Assembly (NCBI GenBank): GCA_963575745.1
Contig: CAUYUJ010017975.1
Coordinates: 1-64,000 of the forward strand
Direction of reading: 5' to 3'
Origin: Prorocentrum cordatum
Taxonomy: Eukaryota; Sar; Dinophyceae; Prorocentrales; Prorocentraceae
Length of the DNA: 64,000 nucleotides
The notes under the pieces were generated by a model, which did no database searches, was not told the origin of the DNA, and saw only the letters and a list, made by a program, of their open reading frames with translations. Position numbers and translations under genes: made by a program. This document shows positions 9,236-19,849 of the stretch, piece after piece. How positions within the stretch are numbered: position 1 is the first letter of the stretch; each line of letters begins with the position of its first letter.

Positions 9236-10233
9236 CACGTTCTCCGTGCTGCTCCTCCGCCCACGACGTGCTCCCCTCGGCCGACCCATCTGCTCGGCGA
9301 TGGCAGGACGCGCCTGTGGCCCGGGAGGAGAAAGGGAGAACCGTGAGGGGCAATGTGATGGGGGGGACCAGCTGAGGGGGAGAGCATCGACCTGGAATCG
9401 TCAGCACATCGCCGAAGGATCGGCGCCAGGCCGCCGACAGCAGATCCGCACGTTCCTGGGCGGAGCGGGCCGTCGGGCCCCCATCGGCGATCGATGGGTG
9501 AGTGGCTTAGCTGCCCCGATGCGCAACACGCAGCGCGTAGCGCATTGATAGGGAGCTCAACGCGTAGACTGAACACGGACGCTTTGAACACGGCACGTGT
9601 TACGTTTCTGAACGTGCGTGTCAGAGCAGCTGAGGTGATTGGGGGGTCGATGACCCCCTCCCCTGAGCGTAGTGCCCCCCTAGCCTGGCCCCTGAGCCCG
9701 AGGGAGGCAAGCTGCCGTCGGCCACGCGCAGACGGTGGCCCCGAGCAAGACTGGCCTCTGCGGCGCGGCTGGCCGCTCGCGGCGCGCGATGCGGCAACAG
9801 CGGCCCGCGGGCCCGGGCTTGGCCCCCCAGCGCCACCCTGGCCATCGCTCGGACGTCCATTCCCTGTGTGTTTTTTTTCGGTCTCGTGCGTGGTTTTTTG
9901 TCGTAAAATGATCAAGGATGGTCCTCGATGGTCCTCGCCGAAGGAAACGTGCACACGTCCGAGCGCTGCCAGGCACCCGACCACCGCGCACGCGAGGCCC
10001 CTCTGGCGAAGGGCCGCACGCACGCGTGGCCGCCGTTGGCCTCCCGGGGCGGCCCCTCCCCTGCCCCGGGGGGGCCGCCGAGAGACGCGCGCCGAGGGCC
10101 GGCTTCCCTTCGGGACCTCCGCTGCCCTCGCGCCGCCTGGGGCCCCAAAGGGTCCCCCCCCGCCCGGTGCTTGCTCGTGTCCGTTACCGTTCCGTCGAAT
10201 CGGCTCCCGAGCTCGAACACAGGCCACGGAAGG
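9236..10233. other. GC-rich stretch without recognised gene
   Basis: Very GC-rich. Several frames stay open on both strands because stop codons are rare at this composition. No domain or motif was found, and the frames share no sequence with one another. Confidence 0.5.
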
Positions 10234-10513
10234 GAAGGGGGCCCCAGGACACGCAAACAGATACACACACCAATCACAGGATTCCCCACATCTTCCTACA
10301 TTTTCAGGGTTTTTGTCTCCCCCCCACTTCCCATATTTTCCCATATTGTCGGGGGAATCGACGATCAATTGCGTCTGTGTGTTTCCCCCCCCCCCCCCCC
10401 ACACATCTTCCGACATTTTCTGGGTTCTTGTCTCCCCCCCCCCACTCTCCATATTTTCCCAGATTTTCGGGGGAATCGACGATCCATTGTGTCTGTGTGT
10501 TTCCCCCCCCCCC
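10234..10513 (+). repeat. 161-bp repeat family E2, copy 1 with a partial tandem duplicate
   Basis: It begins GAAGGGGGCCCC and contains the family words ACAGATACACACACC, CATTTTCAGGGTTTTTGTC, CCCACTTCCCATATTTTCCC, GAATCGACGATCAATTG and GTCTGTGTGTTTCCCC. The second half (from about 10,402) repeats the word order from ACACATCTTCCGACATTTTC to GTGTCTGTGTGTTTCCC, so it is an internal tandem copy. Compared with the 44 and 48 kb copies the poly-C runs are expanded. Confidence 0.8.
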
Positions 10514-10630
10514 CCCGGAAGAAGGCCGACGTGGGCTGCGTGCCGCCGTTCTGCGGCTCTCTCGGCGAGCTCCCCGGCTGCCGCAAAGGGGCCCCCGGCC
10601 ATCCGGGGGCGGCAGGAGCCAACACAATTT

Positions 10631-10792
10631 TTAAGTCGGGCGTGTCCCCCTACAGGAAAAAATTCGACGAAAAATAAAACATACCAAACAACTGCTCGAA
10701 AAGGGTGACAAAACTACGCAAACAAATAATCCCCGGACTATTCTTTGACTATTTTTGAATATTCCCCCCGTAGAGGGACAGGCCCGACTTGA
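10631..10792. mobile_element. Terminal-inverted-repeat element M1, copy 1 (MITE-like)
   Basis: The left end is TTAAGTCGGGCGTGTCCCCC and the right end is GAGGGACAGGCCCGACTTGA, its inverted counterpart. The interior is AT-rich and contains the words ATAATCCCCGGACTATT and GACTATTTTTGAATATT that other copies share. The element is about 160 bp and has no coding capacity. Within each end TCCCCCTACAGGGGGA-type words are themselves palindromic, although this copy has AGGAAAAA in place of the second half. Target duplication is not convincing for this copy. Confidence 0.8.
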
Positions 10793-10883
10793 AACAAAAC
10801 GGGAAGGGACAGTTCAGCTTCCCCCCCTGGGCCTCGTGGGGGGGGGGCGCCTCGATGCCTTCCAGGGCCTCCACAAGGAAGCC

Positions 10884-11077
10884 AGAGGGTACTCCAGATT
10901 TCGTAATAAAGGGAGGGGGGTCTCATTTCGGGGGGGGTCTCTTCCAGGCTATCTTGGAGGGCCTGGGGGGGTCTGGGGACGATGTTTTGGAGGGTCCTCT
11001 CACGGGGGAGGTCTGAAATGGCTCGTCTTGGAGGGTCCAGACCCCCTCCCTTTTGTTACGAAATCTGGAATACCTCT
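10884..11077. repeat. Inverted repeat, arms about 36 bp
   Basis: AGAGGGTACTCCAGATTTCG then TAATAAAGGGAGGGGGG (10,884-10,920) is the near-complement of 11,042-11,077 (CCCCCTCCCTTTTGTTACGA then AATCTGGAATACCTCT). About 32 of 36 positions agree. The 121-bp interior is G-rich. It could be a small foldback element or the ends of a longer one. Confidence 0.7.
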
Positions 11078-11227
11078 CGGGCGGGTGGTAATGGGGGGGT
11101 GACCAAAATCCGGGGGGTAGAACAGAGCCCCACGTGGGCCCTCGAGGGCCCCTTCGGGAGCCAGCAAGGGCCCCCAAAGGGCTCCTTCAAGGCCTTTATC
11201 TTCACCCCCCATGAAGGTCACCCCCCA

Positions 11228-11333
11228 GGAGGAGGAGGAGGAGGAGGAGGAGGAGGAGGAGGAGGAGGAGGAGGAGGAGGAGGAGGAGGAGGAGGAGGAG
11301 GAGGAGGAGGAGGAGGAGGAGGAGGAGGAGGAG
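11228..11333 (+). repeat. (GGA)n microsatellite, about 105 bp
   Basis: Uninterrupted GGA/AGG. The Gly-, Glu- or Arg-runs in the three frames are artefacts. Confidence 0.97.
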
Positions 11334-12285
11334 CCAGCAGGGGCCCCCAGGAGGAGATGACCACCCGCCCGAGAAAACAAAAAACACCTCGGGCCAGGGG
11401 GCTTCTCCGGCACAGCCCGATCCGTCGTTGTTTCTTCCCCGCCGGGCGCGCCCCGATCGAGCCGGAGACCGTGGAGTTGGCCGCGGTGCACCCAATGGCG
11501 GCGTGCTTGCAGCACCAAGCCTGGGGCGCCGTGGGGGGGGGGGGGGGGGCGAAAGCCTGCGACGGCGTGCCGTCCGCCTCCCGCGTGCTCGCTCCCGCTC
11601 TTCCTGGCTCTTCGCCGCCCTTCTCAGCCTCTTCTCGCTCTTCCAGCTCCTCCTGCTTCTCTCGTCCCCATTCCACGCGCCAACCCACTCGTCGCTTCTG
11701 CCGCCGCCGCGCCCCCCGCTGCTGCTTGTTCATCTGCTATTCCCCGACTGTGTGTGTATATAGTGTTGCTGTTTTGATGCTGGTTGTTTGGGTTTCTTGT
11801 TTTGCTTCCTCTCTGTCTACGTACATGCACATGCTTAGGTACAGATCTACTCGAGTCACGCGCGCGCGCTAACTCCGTAGACGTTGTCCAGATGCACTAC
11901 GTGGAGCCCTTGGGCACCAGGGGAGAAGCCTCCAGGCGTGGACCCTCCTTCCCTTGTGGGGGTGCAGGGCCTCCTGGGGAGTGGCTCTGGGGGGCGAGCG
12001 CGGGGCCGTCTGAGAGCGCCGCGGGGGCACCGCGAGACGGGCCGGCCGAGGAGGGCAGGCTGCCCAGTGCCTCGAAGACGGCCCGAAAACTGGCCTCGTG
12101 GCACGCCGCCCTCGGCCCTGCAGCCTGGCGCCCCTCGCGCCTGCCGCGCCTCGGGCAGGCCAGGGATGGCGCGCGGCGCAGGCACCGCCGCCCGCTGCTG
12201 CGCCTCAGTCCCGCTCTCGACATCGTGGCCAGGCCCAATCAAGATCGCGCAGGACGGATGCATCTTTACGGAAGGGAAGCGAACT

Positions 12286-12410
12286 TTCGGAGCTCCGCGC
12301 TGGTTTCTTGGACCTGCGCTGGACGCCCCTCCTCTGCGCATGGAGCGCGTCAGGGGCGCGCCACCAGGGGGCCCCAGCGCCGATCCAAGAAATCCGCGCT
12401 GTGCTTCGAA
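12286..12410. mobile_element. Small inverted-repeat element M2, copy 1
   Basis: The left arm, TTCGGAGCTCCGCGCTGGTT then TCTTGGACCTGCGCTGG (12,286-12,322), is an imperfect complement of the right arm CCAGCGCCGATCCAAGAAAT then CCGCGCTGTGCTTCGAA (12,374-12,410). The core of the arm (GCGCGGATTTCTTGGATCGG) recurs at 42.8, 43.4, 45.0 and 45.4 kb, as an inverted pair also at 44,971-45,090. Non-coding. Confidence 0.6.
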
Positions 12411-12425
12411 AATATATGTTCATGC

Positions 12426-13194
12426 CGTTTTGTTCAGATTCGAACTTTCTGCCTTTGTGGCTAAGCCTGGGCCAAGGCGTATGAGCACGAGCAGCTGGAT
12501 AATCAGTTACTCAGGCTGCTTCTGTCAGCGCAGCCCCGCGCCCTCCGTTCGAGTTGCCTAGTCACAGTGGAAGACGAGTATCGCTGGGAGTACAGAACTG
12601 ACATCGTCGAACGCTGTCAGAGTGCCTTGCGGCCATGCCTCCTCATGGATCCTCCTGAACCCTCCTCCCCCTCCGTCTTTTCCTCCTCCCCCTCCTCACG
12701 TCCTCCTTCCCCTCTTCCACCATTGCGCATCATGACCGCTACTTTCCTCTCTCCTCTGACTCAGATGTCGGCCATCTTCGCGTACTGTTTCCTTAGCCAG
12801 AAGATTTCAAACATTTTCCTGATGGTGTTTCAATCCGACTGCTTTCGAGGGCGCGCCGCTGGATCCCCCCAACGGGGGTGGGGGGGGGGGACCCCCTCCC
12901 CCGCCCTCTTTCCCCGGTCCGTCGTCGGGGACCCCCCCCGTTTCCGGGTCCGTCGTCGGGGATGCCCCCCCCTCTTTTCCCGGTCTGTCGTCGGGGACCC
13001 CCCCCCACCCCTTTCAAAAGGGGGGGGGGGTCCGAACCCTCCCCGCGCTTGGGCTCTAAATTCCCCCTCCCACCCTCCCCTTTCCCCCTTTCGCCACGCC
13101 GCCCCCTGACTCCACTACCCACCCCCTCCCTACCACCCCTAATCCGAATCCTCACTTTAACCCCAGAGCCTAAACCCAGCCCCGTAACCCTAGC
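12426..13194. other. No gene; CT- and C-rich DNA with telomere-like words at the end
   Basis: CT-rich until about 12,720, then mixed sequence weakly similar to about 60,140-60,240. From 12,870 to 13,130 it is C/G homopolymer-rich with repeated GGTCCGTCGTCGGGGA words. At 13,136-13,195 there are several CCCTAA-like words (CCCCTAATCC, AGCCTAAACCC, GTAACCCTAG) immediately before the heptamer satellite. Confidence 0.5.
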
Positions 13195-14475
13195 CTCTAA
13201 ACAATACTCGATATTCACTACTCATCACTACCCACTACCCACTACTCACTACTCACTGCTTCCTACTCACCACTTCCTACTCCCTACTCGCTACTCTATT
13301 CTCACTGCTCACTAAGCACTACGCACGACTTACTCCCCACCACTCACTAAACACAACCCACTACTCACAACTCGCTGCTCCCTACTCCCTACTCCCTACT
13401 CACTACTCATTACTCAGTACTCACTACTCTCTGTTCTCTACTCGCTACTCCCTAGACAGTATTCACTACTCAGTACTCACTACTCGCTACTCCCTATTCG
13501 GTACTCGCCATTCCATATTCAGTACTCAGCACACCACTCATTACCCACTACTCCCTACTCCCTACTCGCTACACACTACTTACTCACTACTCACTACCCA
13601 CTACTCGCTTCTCCATACTCGCTACTGGCTATTCAATACTTGAACCACTACTCACAAGTCGGAACTCCCCATTCAGTAGTCACAACTCACTACTCACGAC
13701 TCACCACTCACTACGCACTACTTACTACTCGCTACTCAGTACTCAGTGCTCACTACTCACTACTCACTATCCACTACTCGCTACCCACTTCTCACATCTC
13801 ATTACACACGACTCACTACCCCCTACTCGCTACTCATTACTAACCACTCACCACGCACTAATTTATACTCCCTACTCTCTAGTCAATACTGACAGCTCAC
13901 TACTGCCTACTCCCTAATCGCTACTCACTACTCACTGCACACTGCTCGCTTCTCACTATTCTCTACTCGCTACTCCCTACTCGCTACTCACTTCTCAGTA
14001 CCCACTAGCCGCTACCCATTACTCACTATTCACAACTCACCACTGACTATTCACTACTCACTATTCTCTACTCACTACGCCCTACGCACAATTCGCTACT
14101 CTCCACTCACTACTCACTAATCACGAGTTACTACTCTCTACTCTCTACTCACTACTCCGTACTCGCTGCCCACTACTCACTACGCACTACTCAGTACTCG
14201 CTACTCACCACCGGCTGTTCACTACCCACTACTCGTTATTCACTACTTCTTAGTCCCTAGTCCCGACTCAATACTTGCTACTTTTCATTCACTACTTACT
14301 ACTCAGTACGCACTACCCGCCAGTCAGTACTCACTACTCGCTACTCACTATTCAGTACTCACTACTCAATACTCACGACTCACTACTACTCACTACTCAC
14401 TACTCGCTACTCTCTACCCACTACTCACTACTCACTTCACTACTCACTACTCATTATTCACTATTCCATATTCCC
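13195..14475 (+). repeat. Degenerate heptanucleotide satellite, about 1.28 kb
   Basis: Imperfect head-to-tail copies of a 7-mer, consensus ACTACTC (equivalently CACTACT), with many point variants such as ACTCGCT, ACTCCCT and ATTCACT. There are about 180 units. Copies differ from neighbour to neighbour, so the array is old or is copied with errors. Open frames here read TTHYSLLTTHYSLL-like repeats and are not genes. The region 14,480-14,780 after it has no recognised gene. Confidence 0.95.
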
Positions 14476-14784
14476 TGCTCACCTTCTCCGGCGCAAAAAG
14501 GAACAGCGGGAAAGGCCCCCTCCCCGGATCTCTGTGCGGCGCAAAGGAGAGGACGGGGGGGGGCTCGACCCCCCCCCCTTTCCAGCGCCAAGGTGGGGGG
14601 GGGGGCCGGGACCCACCCTCCGTCCCGTCAAAGCGGGGGGGGTGTCCGACCCCCCCCGCCCTTTTCAATTTCAGGGATCCAGTGGCGCGCTTTCGCTGCT
14701 GTTTTCCGTATTTCCTAATGGGGCTCCCGCTGCAGCGTGGGCCTCATGTTCTGATCGGCGCTCCCGCCGTTCAGTATGGCGCTC

Positions 14785-14806
14785 TTTTGTTGCTGTTGTT
14801 GTTATT

Positions 14807-14849
<43 letters not shown>

Positions 14850-14867
14850 TTGTTGTTGTTGTTTTCG

Positions 14868-14914
<47 letters not shown>

Positions 14915-14926
14915 GATAGCGGGCCG
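14785..14926 (+). repeat. (GTT)n with (GTCGTT)n segment
   Basis: TTGTTG repeats with a middle block alternating GTC and GTT (14,810-14,850). Asn-, Gln- and Leu-runs in the frames are artefacts. Confidence 0.95.
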
Positions 14927-15279
14927 GTGGTAGCGTGCCCAGGATGACAATCGATGACACATCGCGTCCAGCAGTGCCACTACATGCATCCGCAATGCGA
15001 TCGCCGCAGGTTGAAACGCACAAGGCACGGATATGCTTAAGTATTCCGCTACTGCTTAAGAGAACGCTCTCCCAACAAAGTGTGGCCCTTTTCCCGCCTG
15101 CCAGGGCCAATTGATACGAAGTCCCGCCAAAACGTATCTGCCAGAGCGGGCTGGTGCCAGGTAGGAACCCTGATGGCCCGGGCGGCCGATCCCCCAATCC
15201 AGCAAGTACTCAAGCGGGTGGGGAAAAAGGAGAGGAGGGAGGGGGAAACCAAGCAGAAGTGAAGTGAGGTGAGAGCGTG

Positions 15280-15645
15280 ATGTTGGCTATGTGTGTGCAT
15301 CCCCAAATGGTCCAACCGACCGCCCACATGAAACGCAGCGCACAAGCGGAAGAACAGTGTGGAATCTTGAATGCAGGTTGCAGACCAACACGCCCCGCGG
15401 CTGCTAGCAAAGGAGGGGCTCCCAAGGAGGCCCAGACGACCGCAGCACGTGAGGCGGAAGCAAGAAGAGACAGAACGACAACAATAAAGAGGCGGACGAA
15501 GAGGGAGAGGAGAGAGGCGGAACAAAACAGCGAAAACGCGGGAGGCTCACGAGTGGGCAATCAGCTGGGCGCACAGGTAAATGTGGCGGGAGTTCTGGTA
15601 GCCGACCTGGAGGGGCTGGAAGGGTGGAGGTCGAAGAGCGCCTAG
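15280..15645 (+). CDS. Hypothetical basic protein, 121 residues, uncertain
   Basis: An ATG-started frame in a 900-bp stretch (15,030-15,950) free of obvious repeats. The composition is protein-like: a basic, Glu/Arg/Lys-rich centre (KRRTKRERREAEQNSENAGG) that could be helical, and a C-terminus NVAGVLVADLEGLEGWRSKS. There is no recognised domain. A minus-strand frame covers the same bases, and no splice or codon evidence settles which, if either, is real. Confidence 0.2.
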   Translation: MLAMCVHPQMVQPTAHMKRSAQAEEQCGILNAGCRPTRPAAASKGGAPKEAQTTAAREAEARRDRTTTIKRRTKRERREAEQNSENAGGSRVGNQLGAQVNVAGVLVADLEGLEGWRSKSA

Positions 15646-15954
15646 ACACGGGTGCCGAGGCACCGGTAATCCAAGGGGCCCAGCTGCGCAACGCCCCGCG
15701 CCAGGATCTTCATTGAATTCCGCTGATGGTGCGGGCGTCGTAGATGTAGCTGCAGCCAGAGTCGGAGCCAAGGTCGGGGCATGGTCAGAACTGGAGTCAG
15801 GGTTGGAAAAGGAGTGGAGTTGGTGTCGACCGCCAGGGCGGGGCCAGAAGTCACAGCTGAAGAACAGCTCGGTGTCGACGCTGGGGTGGGGGAAGGGGGG
15901 CAGGGCTCGCAGTTGGGGCTTTCCACGAACATCGCGAGGCACACTCAAGCGTCG

Positions 15955-16165
15955 GTGCAGGCGACGGTGCTGGCGTAAGCGCCGTCGTCGGTGCCGGCAT
16001 AGACGCCGCCGATGGTGTCGGCGTCGGTGCTGGCGACGGTGCGGGCGCAGGCGCCGGCGTCGGGGCCGGGTGCGGCGCTGACGGTGGTCACGGCGTCGGC
16101 GCTGGCAACGGCGATGGCGTAGGAACCGTCGTCGGTGTCGGAATCGGCGTCGACGGTGCGCGGTG
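15955..16165 (+). repeat. GGCGTCGGTGCT-type minisatellite
   Basis: Units of 6-12 bp built from GGCGTC, GGTGCTG and GGCGACGGTGC. The repeat keeps the minus-strand frame open as A/D/T/S-rich protein (ADAGACARTVASTDADTIGG). No other evidence of coding. Confidence 0.8.
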
Positions 16166-16227
16166 CAAGTTGTGAAAATCTGCCGGCATCGGTGCTGGCG
16201 TCGATGCTGGTGTCGTTTCGTGGGTCA

Positions 16228-16510
16228 GGGAGGCGGTTGCATTTGAACCCAATCATTTTCCTCACCTCCTCCTCTCCTCGGGAGCCAGAGTCAGCGCCGG
16301 CGTCGATACTGGCGTCGTTCTGTTGGCCAGGGAGGCGGTTGCATTTGAAACCGCCTTTTTTCCTCACCTCCTCCTCCCCTCGGGGGCCAGGGGCAGTGCC
16401 GGCGTCGGTGCCAGCGTCGATCCGGCGATGTTTCGTGGGACAGGGAGGCGGTTGCATTTGAACCCAATTTGTTTCCTCGCCTCCTCCTCGCCTCGGGACC
16501 CCGAGTCAGT
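16228..16510 (+). repeat. 102/113-bp tandem repeat, three units
   Basis: GGGAGGCGGTTGCATTTGAA starts at 16,228, 16,330 and 16,443. Each unit continues with a TTTCCTC(A/G)CCTCCTCCTC segment, a CTCGGG(A/G) segment and then a GTCGGTGCCAGCGTCGAT-like tail related to the preceding minisatellite. The third unit is incomplete at about 16,510. Confidence 0.85.
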
Positions 16511-17210
16511 CTCGTGCGCTAGAGGATGTATTTACCCTTCTGGTTGGCGGCCATCGGGTTTTGTGCGTCCGTGCTAATAAGCCTCGTCGCAGCTTCATGC
16601 GTGGGTCGGTGGTTGTGGGTCGGCAGCAGGTCGATTGGGAGTCGAAGCTGGGGTCGGAGCCAGCGCTGCTGTCGGAGCAAGGCTGGATTCTAGCGTGCAG
16701 CATGTGGATAGAAATTCCAATTGTCCATGTCGTGCTCGCGCCTGTCTCGTCACTCCGAGCGCACCAGGCACGCGCCAGAGGATTTATTGTCACTGTGTGT
16801 GGCGGCATTCGGGTTTTGTGAGTCCGTGCAAAAAAGCCTCGTCGCAGTTTGTTGCGTGGGTCGGGTGCGGTGGGTCGGCAAGGGGTCGATTGGGAGTCGA
16901 AGCTGGGATCGGAACTGGTGCTGTTGTCGGAGCAGAGCAACGTGTGGTTAGGAATTCCAATGGTCCATGTCGTGCTCGCGCCTGCCTCGTGACTCCGAGC
17001 GCGCTGGGCACAAGCCAGAGGTGTTATTAAGCCTGTGTGTGGCGGCATTCGGGTTTTGTGAGTCCGTGCAAAGAGGCCTCGTCGCAGTTTGTTGCGTGGG
17101 TCGGGTGTTATGGGGTTGTTGTGGAGCGGTTGCGTGTGTCTGGTGTGGATCAGCAATGGGTCGACCGAAATTGGAGGCTGTTGCGGGGGTCGGTCGGTGC
17201 GGGTCGGCCG
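16511..17210 (+). repeat. 240-bp tandem repeat, three units, open on the minus strand
   Basis: CGTGCTCGCGCCTG recurs at 16,731 and 16,971 (exactly 240 bp). The unit carries CATTCGGGTTTTGTGAGTCC, GCCTCGTCGCAG and GGTCGATTGGGAGTCGAAGC. A less similar first unit covers 16,511-16,730. Because 240 is divisible by three, the minus-strand frame 17,342-16,506 (278 codons) stays open through all three as an 80-residue repeat containing RNKLRRGLFARTHKTRMPPH. It could be a repeat protein exon or a chance open frame; no domain was recognised. Confidence 0.85.
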
Positions 17211-17389
17211 TGGTTCGAATTTGATGCGCGAGTCGGTTGCTGTGGGACTGCTGCGGGTCGGTTGTTGGCACTGGTGGTGCCAGTGGTATCGCGGCACCAA
17301 GGGTACTGGATGGGAGGCGCTCGGAATCCAACGTCGGATCAAGATGCGGATGGAAGGGCCAAGTCCTCGAACGCCGGGGTGGGGGAGTT

Positions 17390-17600
17390 GGAGCCGGTTC
17401 CGGTGTCTGTGCTGGTGTCGAGGCTGATGCTGGTGCTGGTGTCGATGTTGGTGTCGATGCGGATGTCGACGCCCGTGGTGGTGCTAACGTCGGATGAGGT
17501 GTCGACGCAAGGGAGTGCTGTTGTCAATGATGGTGTCGATGGTGATGTCGGTGATGGTGGCGATGTTGGCGTCGAAGCTGTTGCTTTGAGCTCCTGGGTC
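17390..17600 (+). repeat. GGTGTCGATGTTGGTGTCGA-type short tandem repeat
   Basis: Imperfect 6- and 12-bp units of GTGTCGATG and GGTGATG, continuing the theme of the 15.9-16.2 kb minisatellite. Poly-His and Asp/Val-rich frames here are repeat translations. From 17,600 to 17,810 nothing is recognised. Confidence 0.7.
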
Positions 17601-17814
17601 GTGGCGCCGACATGCTGAGAAAGGGCCGCCCCAATTGTGGCAATGGCCCTGGGCACGGGGAGAGGGCGGACAAATCCTGCCCCACCTTTGAATGCCGTGG
17701 ACTTGGTGCGTGTGCGTTGCCTTCACGGTGCGCAGTGCTGCCCCGGCCGAGTGGCCGATAGCATAATATCGTATATTGCGAGGCGGACATGGATGTAGAT
17801 GTACTGGTAGTCGT

Positions 17815-18640
17815 GGTGGGCGCAAGAATCGGCGATCTGGTCGGCGCGGGGGTCGGCGAGCTGGCCGGTGTTGGAGTCGGTGAGTGGGTCGGCGAGGGAG
17901 TCGGCGAGCTGGTGCGTGCGGGAGTCGGTGAGCTAGACGGCGCGGGTGTCGGCGATCTGGTCGGCGCGGGAGTCGGCGAGCTGGACCGCGCCCGAGTCGG
18001 TGAGCTGGGCTGTGCGGGAGTCGGCGAGCTGACGGGTGCTGGAGTCAGCGACCTGGTCGGCATGAGAGTCGGTGATCTGGTCGACGCTGGAGTCGGCGAG
18101 TTGGTCGGTGCGGGAGTCGGTGAGCTGAGCGATGCTGGAGTCGGTGACCTGGTCGGAAAAGGAGCCGGCGAGCTGGTCGGCGCGGCGGCCGCCCCTGAAT
18201 AGCGACTTCGAGGGCTGGTCCGTGCGGGAGTCGGTGATCTGGTCGGCGCGGGAGTCGGCGAGCTGGCCGGTGCTGGAGCCGTTGAGCGGGACGGCGAGGG
18301 AGGCGGTGAGCTGGTGCGTGCGGGAGTCGGCGAGCTGGACGGCGTGGGAAGTCGGCGATCTGGTCGGCGCGGGAGTCGGCGAGCTGCACCGCGCGGGAGT
18401 CGGCGAGCTGGTTGGAGAGGGAGTCGGCGAGCCCCTCGGTGCGGGAGTCGGCGAGCTTGTCGGTGCTTGAGTATATAGGCGACCTGGTCGGCATGAGAGT
18501 CAGTGATCTGGTCGACGTTGGAGTTGGTGAGCTGGTCGGTGCGGGGGTCGGTGAGCTGAGCGGAGCTTGTCGGCGGAGGAGCCGGTGACCTGGTCGATGC
18601 GGGCGTCGGTGGGTTGGTCGGAGCGGGAGTCGGTAGCTGT
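17815..18640 (-). repeat. 24-bp minisatellite encoding an 8-residue Pro/Thr/Ser repeat
   Basis: About 34 imperfect units of 24 bp (plus-strand word GTCGGCGAGCTGGTCGGCGC). On the minus strand the unit reads (S)PTPAPT(R/S)S, and a 422-codon frame at 18,792-17,524 stays open across it. A one-base slip near 18,345-18,350 moves the array out of phase: one part of the same frame reads RRLP-type repeats. The frame has no good start (a GTG), so coding is unproven. If real it would be a mucin-like, secreted-type linker; if not, it is simply a minisatellite whose unit length keeps frames open. Confidence 0.75.
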
Positions 18641-18958
18641 TCGGTCCAGTCCTCCCGGGGACGTTGTCGGTGCAAGGATCCGTTGTCTTGCGCAAGACGC
18701 CCGGGAGTCGAGGTTGGTCGCCCTAGGGTGGGCGTCGGCGGTGGGCAGCTCATGGCACCGGGGGGAGCGGGTGGGAAGGGCCTGGAACCCACCGTCGCTT
18801 GAGGACGCTGGTGGAGGGAACGTGTCCCCGAACTCCTTCACATATCCATTGTGTCAATGCGTCGTATAAGGCAGCTGGTGGAAGGGGTGTGCGGGCGTGT
18901 CTCTGGTGGTTGGTGTACCTGTACGTCGCGTAGACCAACAGGGCAATGGTCGTGAGTC

Positions 18959-19474
18959 TCAGCGGTATTGACCAGCGGGTTCACCATCACAAAGGAGTGC
19001 AAGTTCACTAACTGTTGTGGGTCGAGATGCAAAGAACTCTGAGGCGAGCCTTTTTTCCAATGGGCACTTCGCGTCAATCGAATCCTCGGTACGTGATCCC
19101 CTGCAAAAAAGGCATGATCCGTCGTATTGCCGTTGAAAACGACGAGCGGTTGTCCATCGGTTCCACACAGTACTGAATACTGCCGATTGCACCCTCGGCG
19201 TCACCAACCTGCTCAGCCGCCGAAGAAAATGGAGAACTGCCCAGCCATGCCAATTCTCCGTGCGCTGCCGGACTGGGAGTAACCGCGTGATGGCAGCGTG
19301 TTCTGGGCAGTTGAGATACCAACGTGCAAATTTGTGTCGGACGCGATGTTCGGCCGACGGAGCGTGCGTTTGAAGGAGGCGAGAATATTCTGTGGACTGG
19401 AAGTGTGCGCGAATGTGTCTCCAGTCCTGCGCTGAAAGTGGGGGCGCACGCGTTGGCGCCGCGGCTCGGTGCAA
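18959..19474 (-). pseudogene. LINE C-terminal domain with Cys motif
   Basis: 172 codons in a frame different from the RT start. It contains VRHKFARWYLN, VFSTVWNRWTTARRFQRQ and CLFCRGSRTEDSIDAKCPL. The 'WNxWxTxRRFQ' block followed by a CxxC..EDSI..C motif matches the C-terminus of dinoflagellate LINE proteins as I remember them. The final His/Cys positions of the usual CCHC (EDSxEHxxxC) are altered here (IDAKC). Confidence 0.7.
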
Positions 19475-19849
19475 GTCGGCGGGGGCCCCAAGGCGCGACG
19501 TCGTGGCCGAGAAGGTTGCGTCCAGGCGGAGGTGGTAGGAATGCTCGAAACCATTGTGCCCACGTGGTGCGTTCCAGCCAGCGGTCGGTGGACCCCAGAA
19601 GTGATCTCAGAAAACGGGGGCGCCGGTTGAAGGTGCAGTGTGTGGTGGCGGGTCGGAAAGGGTAGGAGGGCGCGCATACTCGCCCTGGAGCTGGAAGTCC
19701 AAGGGCGTCCCAGGGTCGGCGGGGTGGTCGCCGCAGGCTGTGTCCCGCAGTCGCGCGCGAAGTTGTGCTGCTTGCGCGATGAACTGCAGCCGTGGGAGAG
19801 CACGACGAAAATGGAACGGTTCTTGAAGCCGCCATAAATCCTCTGGAAT

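Noticed and set aside
8917-10602. 561-codon minus-strand frame
   Set aside because: It crosses an E2 copy, poly-C runs and a (CCT)n tract; its sequence is determined by those repeats.
11228-11333. Poly-Gly, poly-Glu and poly-Arg proteins over GGA runs (also at 32.3, 35.7, 40.2, 51.8, 56.6, 59.9 kb)
   Set aside because: Plain microsatellite translations; the amino-acid run changes with frame and there is no adjoining domain.
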